64,000 bases of DNA from Heliocidaris erythrogramma (GCA_025617745.1 CM046855.1:16647880-16711879), one strand, 5' to 3'; positions 36,501 through 50,374 are shown, counted from the stretch's first letter. Numbers and translations: made by a program. Notes: generated by a model not told the origin, from the sequence alone.

Positions 36501-39413
36501 TTATACGTTACAATTGCATAACAGACTGTATTGGGAGGCGACGAAACGAAATAGACAGGTCTGTGATCAAGCCTAACTTGATCAATAATCTCCGTTGCCT
36601 AAAATTTGCATGGGTTAGGATTCATAGAAAGTAAATGAAAATCAGGGACAAAATCAACGCAATCTCGATTCAAATTTCTTATAGGCACGAACTCAAAAGA
36701 AACTGACAAAAACAGTACTAGTAGTTCAAATTACCTTACAAAATTAGTCATGTGAAAGGTGACGTCATTATCTCTTTTGTTTCGGGAAGACTTTCATTAA
36801 CAAGGTTAATTTGTCACGTTCTCGGCGATCAGATTTCAGAGAGGTTACCATTCAAAATCAAAAGCATAATTCGAGGCGGAGAAATCGAAATAGCCCTAGG
36901 GTGCACAGATGCAACACGCAGGCCTTAAACTAGAACTCCGTCAATGAACGTGGTTTACAAGAAAAAGAATAGTAGAGAGTGGGAGAGAGAGAAAGAGAAA
37001 GAGAGAAAGGTATAGGGGGAGGGAGGGAGATGTTGAAGTATACTGGCTTTAGTTCAGAGGACTGTTTTCTTACGATGAATAAGAAACTGATACTGCAATT
37101 CTTGGTCCTGATAAGGCTGGGCTTAAGGCAACATTATGTCATGACTTGTTAGAAATGGCTTTGTTTGGTAAATGGTTCATGTTATTAATTTTATTTATCT
37201 TGTAATCATTAACAAAGATAATTAAGTTCATTAGGGTTAGTTATTGATGCAGAGTAGACTAATATTTGTAAGGAAGAACAAATTTCATTTTCCCCAACAC
37301 CATTTGTATAGGGTGGGGCACATCCCCTGAGCCCCATTTTGAAACCAAACTCTCATGCCTTATATAATTATAACCCCAAATAATGTGTCATTCCTGTTTA
37401 GATTTTTCGACTCAAATACATCTCAAATATATATTGGTTTTATTTATTAGTTTGTCAATTGTTTTATCTTCAGAATTTCGCCCCCTTACAAAATCCTGGA
37501 TCCGCCACTTTATACAATACGGTAATTTAGACACAGGAGTAGATTGCATTTTAATAATAATATCAATAATATTGGGTATTTTTATAGCGCTCATACCTAC
37601 TACGTATAAGGTGCTTAAGGCGCTCCAGTATTAATGAGGACAATAAAAAAACAGACTTTTCTTTTGCTTTTACAAGTCTTTATTCGTTCTTCTCATAAAC
37701 AAAATTGCAAATGAAGTTTAACATTTCATACAAAATTGCAATAAGCAGAACTACAAATGAATTTTCACAATTCATACCCTGCCATAATTAAATGATTCAG
37801 AATACAGTATTCGGGGGGAAATACAATGAATATGTTAACTTTTGCATTTCTTGTTTTGTTATATCTATAAAGAAAAGTTAATGATTCCAAAAAAAAAAGA
37901 AAGAAAAAATAAAGAAGAAAAAAAGGGGGGAGAACGATGAACGAACCAGACGTCGACTTTTTCGATACTCTAACCACTGCGATTACTCATAATCATATTC
38001 GCAGACCCTGAGGTGATCGCGATCATACTCGCTTTGAAAATATATCTCGAGGCAGTGATACCACTGTCCAGTGTAATCGATAACCCTCACATGCCGTCCC
38101 AATTAGATGTAATTTTTCTTCTGTATCTTTTACTAGCGTGCTTAATGAGTGCAAGAACTTTTCCACCGTTGGGCTGGAATTATAATCGTTCCAGGCATTA
38201 AGGTATTGCAGAAATAGTTATATTGCTTTTGTTTCAGTAAGTGGTTTATGTCCGCTAGATTGTTTACAGAAATGATGCATCAGTTTCGGCTGAATCATCA
38301 TTGTTTGGTTGTTGTTTTAGATGTTTACCTATACACCAAAGAAGATTTAAACGTAAACAATAAATTAAAAGATTGAAGTCTCATATCTATCTTTGACGAG
38401 AGGCCAAGCATCGAAATAGTTTACTTGGTCATTATTAATCCTTTTGATCATTTAACTCACGTGTCATCACTAAATAAATATCCACCATGCTTAAAGAGGT
38501 TTTAATTTAAAATAAATTATTTTATTACTCACAGTTCTATCTTATCATAATGTCTTATGGAAGACGTCAATATCGTCTGCTTTCTTTCTTTCTCTTTTGA
38601 ATTCCATCTCCCTACAAATTAATTCCTGTATTTCTAGTTTCTTTCAGACTTCATCTCTGTCTTACTCTGTCTCTCTCACTCTTTACTCCCTTATACTCTT
38701 GTTTATATTTCAACATCATCATTCTCTTGTCTTTTTTGTCCATTTATGATTTTTTCCAGTACCTAACGAATATAATCTCCTCACGACATTTCCCCCAATT
38801 ATATACCCCTCTCTCTATATCTCTTCCTAATCTCACTCTCTTTACCTCTCCTAATCTCTCATCCCCTTCCATCCTCCACTCTGTCTACATCTTCTCTAGA
38901 TTACCCACATCACGCCTTATCAAACATGCACAGATCAACGATGGAGACAGTTAGCTGACCAGTAGCAATAGTTACAAGGCCAACAGACGCCTCCCCGATA
39001 CGGGAGTATTGAAGCATTCTTGGCCTCATTTTAGCTGACAGAAATTTCTACACCTCAGTGATCAAGATTCTCGCCTTTGTTTTGTTTTTAGTGGTGAAAA
39101 CATAGCGATATGCTTTAAATCTCTTCCTTTACATAGAATAGGTCTACTTCTTGAAAGTTGAATTAAGCTTTCCTTCTTGTTTTTTTCCTACTTGCCCTTT
39201 AATATTAATTTTGCTTTGACTACGGCGTATTCGTTGTCAAATGACTCTCTATGTAAAAATAATAGGGTTTTCAAATTTCATCATAATGATAAACTTTTAC
39301 TTATATGAACAGACATCCCCCTCTTCCTTACACCCCCGAATCCACATATCCACGTACAAACAACGGCTACTAGAGATAATGCCATGCCTAATTTAAATGT
39401 CCATTGTTATAGC
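33569..39413. other. No gene recognised; small repeats
   Basis: A perfect hairpin of two 16-nt arms (TTTTTTTCAACATAAT and complement) lies at about 35433-35467. A CAGTGGCGGATCCAGG-type end lies in reverse complement near 37490-37512. A TTTATAGCGCTC/GCGCT-type repeat fragment lies near 37571-37630. A CT-rich stretch covers 38570-38900. No exon was recognised. Confidence 0.4.
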
Positions 39414-39660
39414 CAGTGACGTAACGTGGGTTCAACCAATGAGGGGCACTGGATCACTAGGGTCATGGGGGCATCGGTCCTCTCAATATTGTGCATGAAA
39501 TGCGAGGTAACAAGGCAACGAGTAAGGGGAAGAAGTGGGAGGGGTTGTTTCCTCTCATGTTGCAACCCCTCTCTCTTTCTCTATTTCTTTCTCCCCCTAT
39601 TTTTCTTCGCCCTTTATTGGGGGCGGCACGTGCTTCAGAGCCCCCGGAACTGCGCCACTG
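39414..39660. mobile_element. CAGTGGCG-family short element
   Basis: Begins CAGTGACGTAACGTGGG and ends CTGCGCCACTG (reverse complement CAGTGGCGCAG). It is 247 bp, with a pyrimidine-rich interior. The flanks (TTATAGC and ATTATGC) are similar but not an exact duplication. Confidence 0.5.
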
Positions 39661-42354
39661 ATTATGCTCCGCTAACAAGTACACTACCGAGAACAGGCGC
39701 CGTCTATTTTTACTCTTTTAATAGCGTCTCTTGTTAGCATATTGATTACCCTGGACTTGGACACATTTTGTACACTAAACAAAACGCCCAGTGCATGAGT
39801 TTTATATATTTTGCAAATTGAATTTGATCTATCTTAAATGGAATATTGTAAAAAGAAGAAATTAAAACAAATACACATTACATATAAAAAAACATCCAAT
39901 ATCCTCCCAGGTAAAGCATGACAATTTGTATTGATATTCTGAAATGAGGTTAACACTGCTCGGAAACAAGGATGTGTTACCTAGCAACAAGTGATGCTGT
40001 ACACAAACAAGATGTATTGGGCAATCCGTTTCGATTGCGTGCCTCCAGCTATCATGTAGCCTTGCTCGACCTAGATTGCAATTTTTATTAGCAATATCGA
40101 CAGTCATTCTCGGAAGTTCGAGAGTCTTTCGATGAATTATGTCGGACAGAGTGTGATTTGGAGTTCATAATTATTATTATAGTTATATTTATTAAACTCA
40201 CGCAGGACACGGTTTACTGAAAACAATGCAATTGCGAACATATTATTATGTTAGTTCATTCAACATTCTACGAATAAAGGTTCAACTTTATTTGAACCCT
40301 TGAAATATTCTTACAGCAGCATCTTCAGGAGTGTATATTTTTTTAAGAGGGTGCATTTTAAATTTTGTTCACCTTGTGTATCTGGATACTCTATTCATTA
40401 TCTCAAAGAGATAAAGGTATACATGTACAAACTGTATGAAATGCATACAATCTGGTTTAATAATGCGGACTCAAAAAGCTTAACTTGAAACTTGTTGTTT
40501 ATGGTCAATGATACTGCTAATGATCAATCAATCAATCCAAAAAATGAAAATTATTCCATACAGTATTATTTAGTACATGTGAATTATATCAAAATCTTTC
40601 ATGATAAAAACGATATGTAAGCGTCATTCAAAAAGACATCATGACAGCGTGAAATATCTAACAGCGCTTAATTTTTAAAGAGAACCTTTATAATGAGAAA
40701 CAACGTGTTAGTTTGTTGTGGTTTTGTTAGATAATGTTTGTATATTTCTATGATGTTTTCGAAGGCCTCGAATATAATTGGCATAGTTTTGATAGACAGA
40801 AGCACCTGGTTTTCTTTTAATTCAGCCATGAGACTGATTCAACTATCAAATCTTCCATTGTACAGCTTTGCTAAAAATATCAAAAATAGAAACCTGTGAA
40901 CGTCCATCATTAAACTAGGTTGATTGACAAACACGTAAACTTTCAGCTGCGCGGGTACGATCTCGTACGATCTCGTCACCCTCTTTAAAGGTGTCAGATT
41001 TAACTACATTTCGTTAGCATCAGCATCGATCGCTCCAAATGTTTGTAGCGAAAACGCCACCGATATCATGGAAATCCTCGTCTCTCACTCCTCAATGGTC
41101 TGAAATTGATTCCCGACCTTGATGGATTGAAACGGGGGGAACCGATTGACAATAATTGCCGATTGAGATAGAAGATCCGCAGATGTGATTTTGTTCTATG
41201 AAAGCGCGGGAAGAAATTGATTCGTATCGGGTCAGCAGGCGTTCAACCTTGATATAACAAGTGGTAAATCAAAGTGGGGTATCAAACACTCAGAATGATT
41301 ACCCGCCATCTTCTTCGTAATCAGGTGTTCAATTATCGATCAAAATGGTATAACGCAGATTTGCCTATAAGAGGGAGTACAAGAAAGTGATGACTGAAGT
41401 CACCTTCAGCAGAACAGGCTAAAAAAAAACGAAAATATACTACTCAGTTTAATCAATGCCGCCAAATGAACTAACGTGTAAAACGAAAAACAGCGATTGA
41501 AAGAAAACGTCTTTCATTTAAAAAAAACTGTACAATTTTAAAAAGCCAAATACAAAGGAAATGTTTTCCCCTCTACATAAAAATAACGACATTATATTCA
41601 TTTTCTCTCTGTTTCCAGCAAAAATAACTTTTTAACAACGTCATCTGCACTGGGTTTTTTTCATCAAGCAAATACAAACTTTGTAGGAAGTGTGTTCCCA
41701 TCTACCACAGATGTAAAAGTTTAGCTATTATACAATCGTTAAGTCTTACTGTCTTTTCATACTCGGCTTCTAGAAAACAAACAACAACAAAAGGCACAAC
41801 ATCAACGAAACAATGTCCTTTCTAATGTATATGTAGTATGATCTTGATATGAATTATGATTATTGTCTTCAAAGGTATTTTCTAATTATTTTTTTTTCAT
41901 CTTTACATCGTTACTTGAGCATACCTTTCAAACCCTTCACTGATCAGGTTTCATGCTTTGTTGATTTCGTCGCCTAGGTCACTACCAATACAAGCGAATC
42001 GATAACTCATTCTATGTCCTTGATCGTTTGATAATGACAGACTGCGATGATAGGATATCGGCAGGTGTGGGATCGGGAAACAATCGATTAATCGCATGTT
42101 TCAAGGCGTTTTACCTTGAAGTGATGTCCAAAGTCAGATGGCGCGACAGTAATTTATGAGTTCTCTCATCTTGCTCATGGGTACTGGGCATGATGAATGA
42201 TTGATGTAATAAGAGTTATGAGACAGCTATGTCTCAAATATCAATAAATCTACCGTCCCCATGATGCTGGTGAAAGTGGAATTTAGAGGCGATATATCAG
42301 TTGCATGGCTTCTTTATTTCGTTATTAGACCATCAGAAAGTAGAAGAAAAGTCA
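39661..42354. other. No gene recognised; possible regulatory sequence
   Basis: The interval 40920-41350 is less AT-rich and contains several short motifs of the kind bound by developmental regulators (for example CAGGTGT near 41322). With no conservation data this is only a hint. No exon was recognised. Confidence 0.35.
39976..39988. promoter_or_regulatory. RFX X-box motif
   Basis: GTTACCTAGCAAC fits the RFX X-box pattern (RYYNYY, one base, RRNRAC) exactly. No transcription start can be assigned nearby. Confidence 0.3.
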
Positions 42355-42550
42355 GAAAAGAGAGAGAGATGGGGAATTATAGCAGAGAGGGGTACAGAGA
42401 GAGAGAGGGGGGGGGGGTCAAGAGAGAGAGAGGGGGGGGGGGTCAAGAGAGAGAATGAACACAGAGAGAATACAGAGAGAGAAGGAGAGAAGGGATATAT
42501 AGAGATAGACAGAGAGAGAGAGGGAGAGAGAGAGGGAGAGAGGGCCTGGG
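42355..42550. repeat. (GA)n microsatellite with G runs
   Basis: A 190-bp interrupted GA repeat with two G runs. Open frames across it are artefacts of low complexity. Confidence 0.9.
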
Positions 42551-42624
42551 AGAGAAAGAAAAATAACCGCAAAAGCTTGCTATTTGTCAATATTTATTGC
42601 TGATCCGATCACTTTCTGCCAATA

Positions 42625-43408
42625 GCTACGTTCATACGGGACTTGTGGTGTTGAAACTTTAAAGGGAGTGGCAAGTCGTAATCCATGGGCCTGACCAGTT
42701 GGCCTGACTCGGGGAAATTCGGATACAATCAGGTCCAATCGTGCGCTACCGAAGGAATGTTATTGCCGAATTCCTCGCCTGATCGTTAACTCGAATCCCT
42801 GTATACGTAACCGACCAATGAGATTCAAATACTGGAATAAAGAACGGGCGATCTTGTTTACTCAAATTTGGGTCAATGTGCGAACTTTTATTAGCTGCGC
42901 GCGATAAATTGAAGCCGCTTTGGACTTTGATCCAGAGAAAGGAGCAGCCAACTGTAAAACCGCCCATAGATTGCGACTTGTCGCTCCCTTTAAGTTAACC
43001 AAACCACGACTCCCTAACCGCAACGAGGGTTCACACGAGTCCTAAACAACGAGCTGAAACTACAAGCAGAGCGATCGTCGTGGTTAACCTCGGAAGTATA
43101 TACTACCGATTGTGTGTACAGTACAAATAGAGATCCTGTGTTCATAATTCGCCCGCAGGGTATGACCCGGAATTTTAACAAATGTATTCCGTTCACATGG
43201 GCCGAGACTGCGACGGAGGACCCCGCTGTTCGTGGTTTCGGCCTTAACAACAAGTTCGCTTGTGGTTCTAGAACTACAAGTAAACTTAAAGTTTCGAAAC
43301 TACGAGTCCGTTCATACGGTCGGAAACTACAAGATAACTACAAGTTAACTTCAAGTTTTGAAACTACAAGCGAAACTTAAAGTTTAGCTCCCTCGTGTAA
43401 ACGTAACT
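42625..43408. mobile_element. Foldback-like element with TACGTTCA(T/C)ACG ends
   Basis: The left end GCTACGTTCATACGGG and the right end in reverse complement GTTACGTTTACACGAG are similar. Both are followed inward by GAAACTTTAA/TAAACTTTAAG. The right half contains several GAAACTACAAG-type units (about 43055-43375) forming short direct repeats. Internal TTCACACGAG and TTCATACGGT motifs suggest nested or rearranged ends. No transposase was seen. Confidence 0.45.
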
Positions 43409-45618
43409 TATATTACACGACCGCCTATATAGGAAGCAAAAATATTGATTTTACGCGGTCGTTGCGATGGAAAGTGTGTTTATTGGTCAAATTTACAATG
43501 TCTATAATTATACATCATAGAACGTAAGTTCGTTAGAGTCGAAAATAAAATCTTCTGATAGCTTAAAATAGATGTTCCAGAAACTTCTCCACCGTGAGGA
43601 TGATGAGAAGTAATCTTAAAGGGAATACATTCCATCTATGCTTGACAATTCAACGCTAGATTCATTCTGCTGTGACATTTCTGCCCTTCGCCTTTTCAAT
43701 GCATGTTTGAGATTTCCCGCTCAATCGATCCCTCAATAAGGGCTGAAACATCAATGATTTTATAAGTCATACTGACTTACAAAGTAGCTCTACAAATTGT
43801 GAACAAGTATAGACGAATTTGAGACAAATTCGAACCCAATAAGATAATGTTTAAACCTACTTCTATTTTGTAATCTTTGGTGCAATTCTCCCACCTCTCT
43901 GATCCATTATTAATATTGAGAGAGACTGCAAGCAGATGAGAATCTCGGTTCACCAGATAATATTTTGCTTTTGTTGAAAACACTTCTGTAACGAACTTCA
44001 AAGTCTTATTACATCGATAGTTTTTCTCTTGTAAATGACCAGTTGTTGCAGAATCACCGAACTGAATTATGGCAATGCGTATACAAATTTTGAAATTGAG
44101 TTTCGTCTTCATAATTCCTTCAATCGTCTCGTGCATTCATTCTATCAATCATGAATGTTAATTCTTTTGACTAACTGGCTGTATCAAAGTAAATCAGACC
44201 CACTGCCATAAAGTACAGTCTGAACAATATCAAAAGTAAAAGTTTATGTCAACGAACCGCATGGGGGCGATATTTCACAGCTACAAAGCCGACTCAAACC
44301 CGTGTTATCCAAAAATAACTTATTTTTTGATGATTTCTATTTGACAAACAGAAAACTCTGAACCGAAACCACAAGCATCGTCTTAATGGAAATGCATTAA
44401 TGTCTCCCAATTTAAAAACAAAGTACTTGTCTTACCACGAACAAATAGTTGGTACATGAGTGCCTCGCTGTTATCAAATTGAAATTATGCTCTGGTTGTG
44501 GCAAATTATCGAGCGTTTCACGTGTCTGATGTAGAGAAAAAATATCAATTATTGACATCAATGACAATTCAAAAGTCGTGAAGTGTCACGCGATTATATG
44601 GGGCAAATATAAAAGGACTATATTGTGCCAATACTTTGCACCTGTTGTAGAAAACCAGTTATCACAGATCACATGACTACCAAAGGAGTGGATTGGGTTT
44701 TGTTATGAAGCCTATTATACATGTATCTTGTATTTTGGGGCCGAACCTTGCAAACAGCAATAACAAAAGTCCAAAGTCAAAACAAAACATACTGATATAT
44801 TTTTCTCAATTTGGGAAAATAGGATTTGGGGATATTTTTTTTCATCATGTTGTCTTCCAACTAAATGCTATCATCTACATTATCAGCAAAACATAGGAAA
44901 TATTTAACAAAATGTAATTTGTCGAGAAACTGGCTGAATTTCATTCTGAATTGTTTTTTTATGATACCGAAAATGAGTTCATCTGGAGAAAAAAAACAAT
45001 TAAAAAACAACAACTGGGTTCACATAAGATGAAAGTATAAGTATGCACTACTGTTGCCACCTAATCCATTGCTATTATTTTCCAGGCACATTCAAACATA
45101 AATCGCATCTATATATGAGAAAGTGAGACGTCTTTATCTGTCACTGTCATGACTTTGACCTTGTATACACGAATGCATGAGAATACTGGTGTGTAACTTT
45201 TTTTAAATTTTGTTATCATGATTCTTCTCTTAACGCGATAATTTCCCGATAACAGTATACTGCGATCGATAGTAATTGACGCCAACTCATGCCTAACAAG
45301 CAAACAAGAAATTTTGCTGTTTGCATAAACGTTGCCAATTCAACGTAAACTTGGTATTTTGTACTAACTTGTCTACAAACCTGAGTACATTGTATCAATA
45401 AACGCTAAGCACTTGCGTGACTGCAGTATTTATACAAGAAAACAGCGTGTGGTATTATGAAAAAAGTCAAAATGTCAGATTCTTATCAGTTTTTAATTTC
45501 ACTCTTTATTTTGATAGAAACTACAGTAGAGTGACGCCACTGAGAATAAAATAGGGTTGTTATCATACTTCCTCTCTTAATACGATTGTATAGAACGAGC
45601 TTCAGGTCTCCTTTCGTC
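43409..45618. other. No gene recognised
   Basis: AT-rich. The longest open frame (43777-44136, minus, 119 codons) has no domain, splice context or compositional support. Confidence 0.4.
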
Positions 45619-47290
45619 CAGTGGCGTAGGCAGGGTAGAGGAATTGAGGGGCAACAGCATTATGGGCGGGGTGGGGGGGGGGGGGCTGTTGTATTACTCG
45701 ATGAATGAAATGCATATAAACAATTAGCTAATTGGTTAGGGGAGGGTATGGGCGGGGTCGTGACGTCTTCTTTTCACGCCCCCTTTCCACCTCTCTCCTT
45801 TTCTATTCCTTTTTCTAATTTCTTCTTATTTCACCATTTGATGGGGCATTTCCATAGCCACACGACCGACTGTCCGCATCCGCAGTCCTTATCGACTATT
45901 CGGGGATAAAGTTATATATTTTATATTTACCAACCACAAAGAAAAATAATAATTATCAGTAACGATAATGCAGTTCACTTTTTGACCAAAATAATGATTT
46001 GCTAAGAAAACAAGGCTATACATCAGGTGTATTTATGTAAATTTAAATGTCATACACAAATATGGATTATGTTAACATAACATCAGCTCTTAAAATACTA
46101 GCTTGCATGTAGGTGCCTCATAGTTTTAAGGCATTTTAATTTTCTATGTATTTTCCAAACATTTCAACAAAGAAAGATGAATAATTGCACCAAAAATTTA
46201 CCAAAAGTGTCATCGCAATGTTGCATTTCCCCCAGTGATTTTAAAATATAAAAAAAAGCAATAAAATTTAAATTAGTTTTAATCGCAACTTTTTATGCGA
46301 AAACGGCCTATGAGCAATGTAAAGGAAGTGAAAGGTTGACGGCGGGGGGGGGGGGGGTAAGAATCTGAAAAGAAGAAAGGAGAAAGCAATGGAAATAAGA
46401 AAGAAAGGGAGGAGTATCTACCCCTTATTATTGAATTATTATTTTACAGTTTTTACTAACTTTTGGAGACATCGAGGTTGCTTTACAAAATAAACGTTTG
46501 TTCACTTTCTAGGGCATCGGTGTTTACTCTATAAAAGTAATATTCAAGCATCCAAATGAAAGATCCTCATGGAAGAAAAACAAAAACCCAGTCCTGAAAG
46601 TCACGAAATTTATCGAACAGGAAACCCAATGTCGCCATTTTCCTCCCAAATGACATGGGTTCTATTGCCTCTTCTACAGAACAAATTCATCGAGTCTTCC
46701 TTTTAAACAAGAAGATGGACAAAGAGTAGTCAGATATTTAAAGAGGGAGAGAGAGAGAGAGAGAGGAGAAAGTTTGAGATAATTTCATCGGACCATCTCT
46801 ATGGAGAGCGTCACGGTTTTGTTAGACTCGTAGAATATCATGTCGCCAGTGCGTTGTAACAACCACTTCAACCGCAGAGTGTAGTTTACTTTCCGTCTCC
46901 ATTTCTAAGAAAACTCTTATAGGCTGATATGGCGGCTTAAATGGCAGTTTTGTTGGAAATGGCTTTGGTTCGAATGACATTTTGGAGATTAAAAGAAACC
47001 TATTATTATGCTAGTAGGAGAGATTACGTCCTTGGAATAATTTTGACATGTAGAATAAAGAGTAAATAATAATTATTTTATGAAGATTCATGTATGATAG
47101 ATGAAAAAAAAAAGAAAAGAAGAAGAAGAAGAAAAAAAACACGACAGAGTGGGAGACCTGCCTCCTTCACCATTAAAGTAACCTAAATCTGTATATTTAT
47201 TGATAACTTTGATAGCCGCGTTTGCTTTAAAGAATAAATATATCATTATATAACTTATAATGCAGAGTGACGCACGGTGCTTTATGTAAA
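45619..47290. other. Repeat fragment then no gene recognised
   Basis: Starts with CAGTGGCGTAGGCAGGG, a dispersed-family end, followed by poly-G near 45671-45683. A second poly-G lies near 46344-46357 and a GA run near 46745-46766. The remainder is AT-rich without exons. Confidence 0.45.
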
Positions 47291-47577
47291 TACGGAAGAG
47301 AGAGAGAGAAAAAAGGAAGAAGAAAGGAATAAAAAAGGGTGCATAGATAAAGAGATAGAGAAAATGTTAGAGAGAGGGAGAGAGAGAGAGAGAGAAAGAA
47401 ATGGAGAGAAAAGAAAGAAATGGAGATAAAAGAAAGGAATAAAAAAAGTGCAGAGTTAAACGAAGATAGAAATGGAGAGAGTGTAAGAGAGAGAGAGAGA
47501 TAGAGAGAAGAAAGGAATAAAAAAGGGTGCAGAGTTTATGGAGAGAGAGAGAGTGTGCGAGAGAGAGACAGACAGAC

Positions 47578-47622
<45 letters not shown>

Positions 47623-47625
47623 TCG
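47291..47625. repeat. Compound (GA)n array with AGAAAGGAATAAAAAAG units
   Basis: At least three GA-rich blocks are separated by near-identical AAAGGAATAAAAAAGGGTGC-type spacers, giving a higher-order repeat of roughly 70-110 bp that ends in a pure GA run at 47579-47621. Confidence 0.8.
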
Positions 47626-47844
47626 GGAGATTGCTGTATGTGTCATTACATGAAAAGCGAAAGTATGGGATTTGTTATTGTTGTTGTTGTAAATTACGAA
47701 ATAGTCATCATTGTATAAGGAAGATGAATGCCGAGATTGAGATCGAGATCTATAGATAGCACGATGTAATCGGCGGGTAATAGGAATTTCTTGGAATGAC
47801 TATGTCAACATTTCATAGAATAGTGCACTGAAAATCATCAAGTC

Positions 47845-48218
47845 CAGGGGCGGCAATTTATGTCATCACGGGGGGGGGGGGGGGGGGGGGGCGACGTTAT
47901 AAGAGGTTAATCGACAGATCGGTAAAGGGTCTGTGAGGGTGGTAAACCCCCTCCCTGAACAAACAACCAAAAAATTGCATTTTGCAGTGTAAACCGGTAA
48001 AAGAACTTTCTAGCGACGCCCTCTCGTAAATTGTATTATTTTCGGAGTGAGGATATTTTAGATGTTGTAGTTTGAATCTTTGGCATGTTAGAGTACTTTT
48101 GACATCACAAGACAAATCCAAGATGGGTTTCTTAAGCTATAAGAGGTATTTCCTCCTGAAAAAGTAATTCCCGACCTTCCGGGGGAAGTATCTCCGCCCT
48201 ATGGTATCGCCGCCCCTG
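47845..48218. mobile_element. hAT-like short element with CAGGGGCGGC ends
   Basis: The termini CAGGGGCGGC (47845) and GCCGCCCCTG (ending 48218) are perfect 10-bp inverted repeats of the type common in hAT elements. The interior has a 22-G run (47870-47891). No 8-bp target duplication is visible, so the hAT call is tentative. Confidence 0.5.
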
Positions 48219-50374
48219 CTGAAGGATGTTTTATTAATTTTATTCTTCCAATGAAACTGTTTGAAACTCTGTTTGCATTATATTTCCCTCATTATTACAA
48301 AGCAAATCTCCCGTTCTTCCTTTCTTTATTATTTTTTTTTCTTCATGACTTGTACAATATCGAAATCCGTCTCCTCTTGACCATCTCAATCATGGATTTT
48401 TCCCCTTTTCCCCATCGCGTGCAGACCCCCAACAAAAGCGAAACACCCATGGGACGATCAAGTTACAATAGTTGACTCGCTTCTACCAAGCAAACCAAAG
48501 GACTGGTACGTGACTCTCGTCAAGTAGCTCATGTCTCTACTTTGGTATATATTCCTCCGTTTATACTGAGAATAAGAAATAAAAGGGAGGGGAGAGTGAG
48601 AGCATCATTTCAAGCCATTTCCATGATTGCTTTAAACTCTCCAAATTAAAAATCGACAAGGAGGCTGGCGCCTGTGTAGTTTGTGCTCAAATGCAGTCGT
48701 CTAGCTTCTACAAACCAAACAGAGATTCTCCCCTTTTTAACGCGCGATTTGAGATTCGAGGAGAATGTAGACAGAGCGATATCAACTGGACGGAAACTGG
48801 GTGAATCGATAATCATAAATGATGCAAATGAGTATATCCCCTTTGAGCAATACTGACACCTGTAATAAGTGCTTTCATTTTTTAAAAATATTTTTTAGAA
48901 GTAGATTCTTCGCGTTATTTCCTATGAAAGATGAAGAGCACTTTCCCATTTTATTTTTGCCGAATTTATACGCTTTCAAAATAGCATGAGATACTTTGCT
49001 ATTCACATCATCATAATTGGAGAAGAGTGTATTTGATGTATACTCTAACTTATAGATTGATATTTTTTTTGAGCGGCGGGATGGGGAAAATAATGTCAAA
49101 GGATAGGTTGAAAGAGTAGATCAGAGGATATGAGCACCCAAACTGTAACTTTGAACATGATTGTCATCTATACATATCTCAAATGAATGGTTTGTCCTTA
49201 TAATATTGAATAATTTGTTACAGACTTGAGTTACATTTGTTTAAATCACAGTTCATGTTTCTTTACATGTAACGATTATGTTAACATCAAGCCATGCATG
49301 AAGATACCACGTCAGATCCTGTGTCCTGTATATTGCCCCAACTCTTAATCCAATGTAAACCCCAGCCTCCCTCATGTAAGAGTGAGCGATCTATCGAGTT
49401 ATGTCATGTATGTGATGAGAAGACGGATATTAGAACATAGGATCTCTTGGATAAGATATAATAGCTCCCTCTGTTGTTTCTACATCTCACGAAGTGCCTT
49501 TGCAATTCAGGCCAAGTCTAGATGGGAGAAATACATCTACATTAAAAAAAAAAAATTCTCCAGCAGATCATATATGGGAGAAATACCTTTGTCTGATTTT
49601 CCAGCAGATATCGGTCGACTTTACGGGAAAGTTTAAATAGAAATTGGTTTCATCAATAACCCGGTAACTTTTACATAAAACAGCCATTACAGACGTTTTA
49701 TGTTTGTGTTTCTATTTAAGACAAAATGTACGTAATAATGTAGAATGAATGGATCATTCAATAAGTCAACATGTATAGATAGACCACGTATACATGCACC
49801 CAAAAAGAGCACTTGCCCAAAGGTTTTTACTCATTAACGTATTCATAATTACCAATAAATGAATGGCCAGGTCCCACGATGAATAAGCGAGCAAGTTTGC
49901 ATTTCGTTGGGACTAGAACTAAGAAATCCCCAACTTTCCAATAATATGTTCGTATCTTGAGTCAATCCACGTGACGACAGTACATCTATATAAATAATCT
50001 GACAGCTAGAAAAGGGGAACAGAGAGTCAGAGCCTCTATTTATTATTACTATTTTTTCTTTGTTTGGAGGGGGAGGGGCTATAACGCAAGCAATATGGGG
50101 AAGAGGCAAACAGGTTAGAATTAATTACAATCTCGTTTGTCGTTGAGCATAACGCCAATACAATTTAGCCCACTCCTCTGTCTTCTCAGTGATTATTTCA
50201 CGGTTAGTTTGATAAAGAAGCAGGGCGCCTGTTGATAGACTTTGAATATCAACATAAAAAATATAGGCCTCCTTCAATGTTATATATCCTCCTTTATTGT
50301 TTTGTTTAAATTATTTTTATTGTTCCGTGCCTCGCGATTCTTCAATAAAATTAATTTCTGTTACAGTTGTACTG
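48219..50374. other. Upstream region of the cornichon gene; no other gene recognised
   Basis: About 2.1 kb of mostly AT-rich sequence before the candidate promoter. No exon was recognised. Confidence 0.45.

Noticed and set aside
43777..44136. 119-codon minus-strand open frame
   Set aside because: Length is within what AT-rich noncoding DNA gives by chance; no domain, promoter, splice site or family resemblance was seen.
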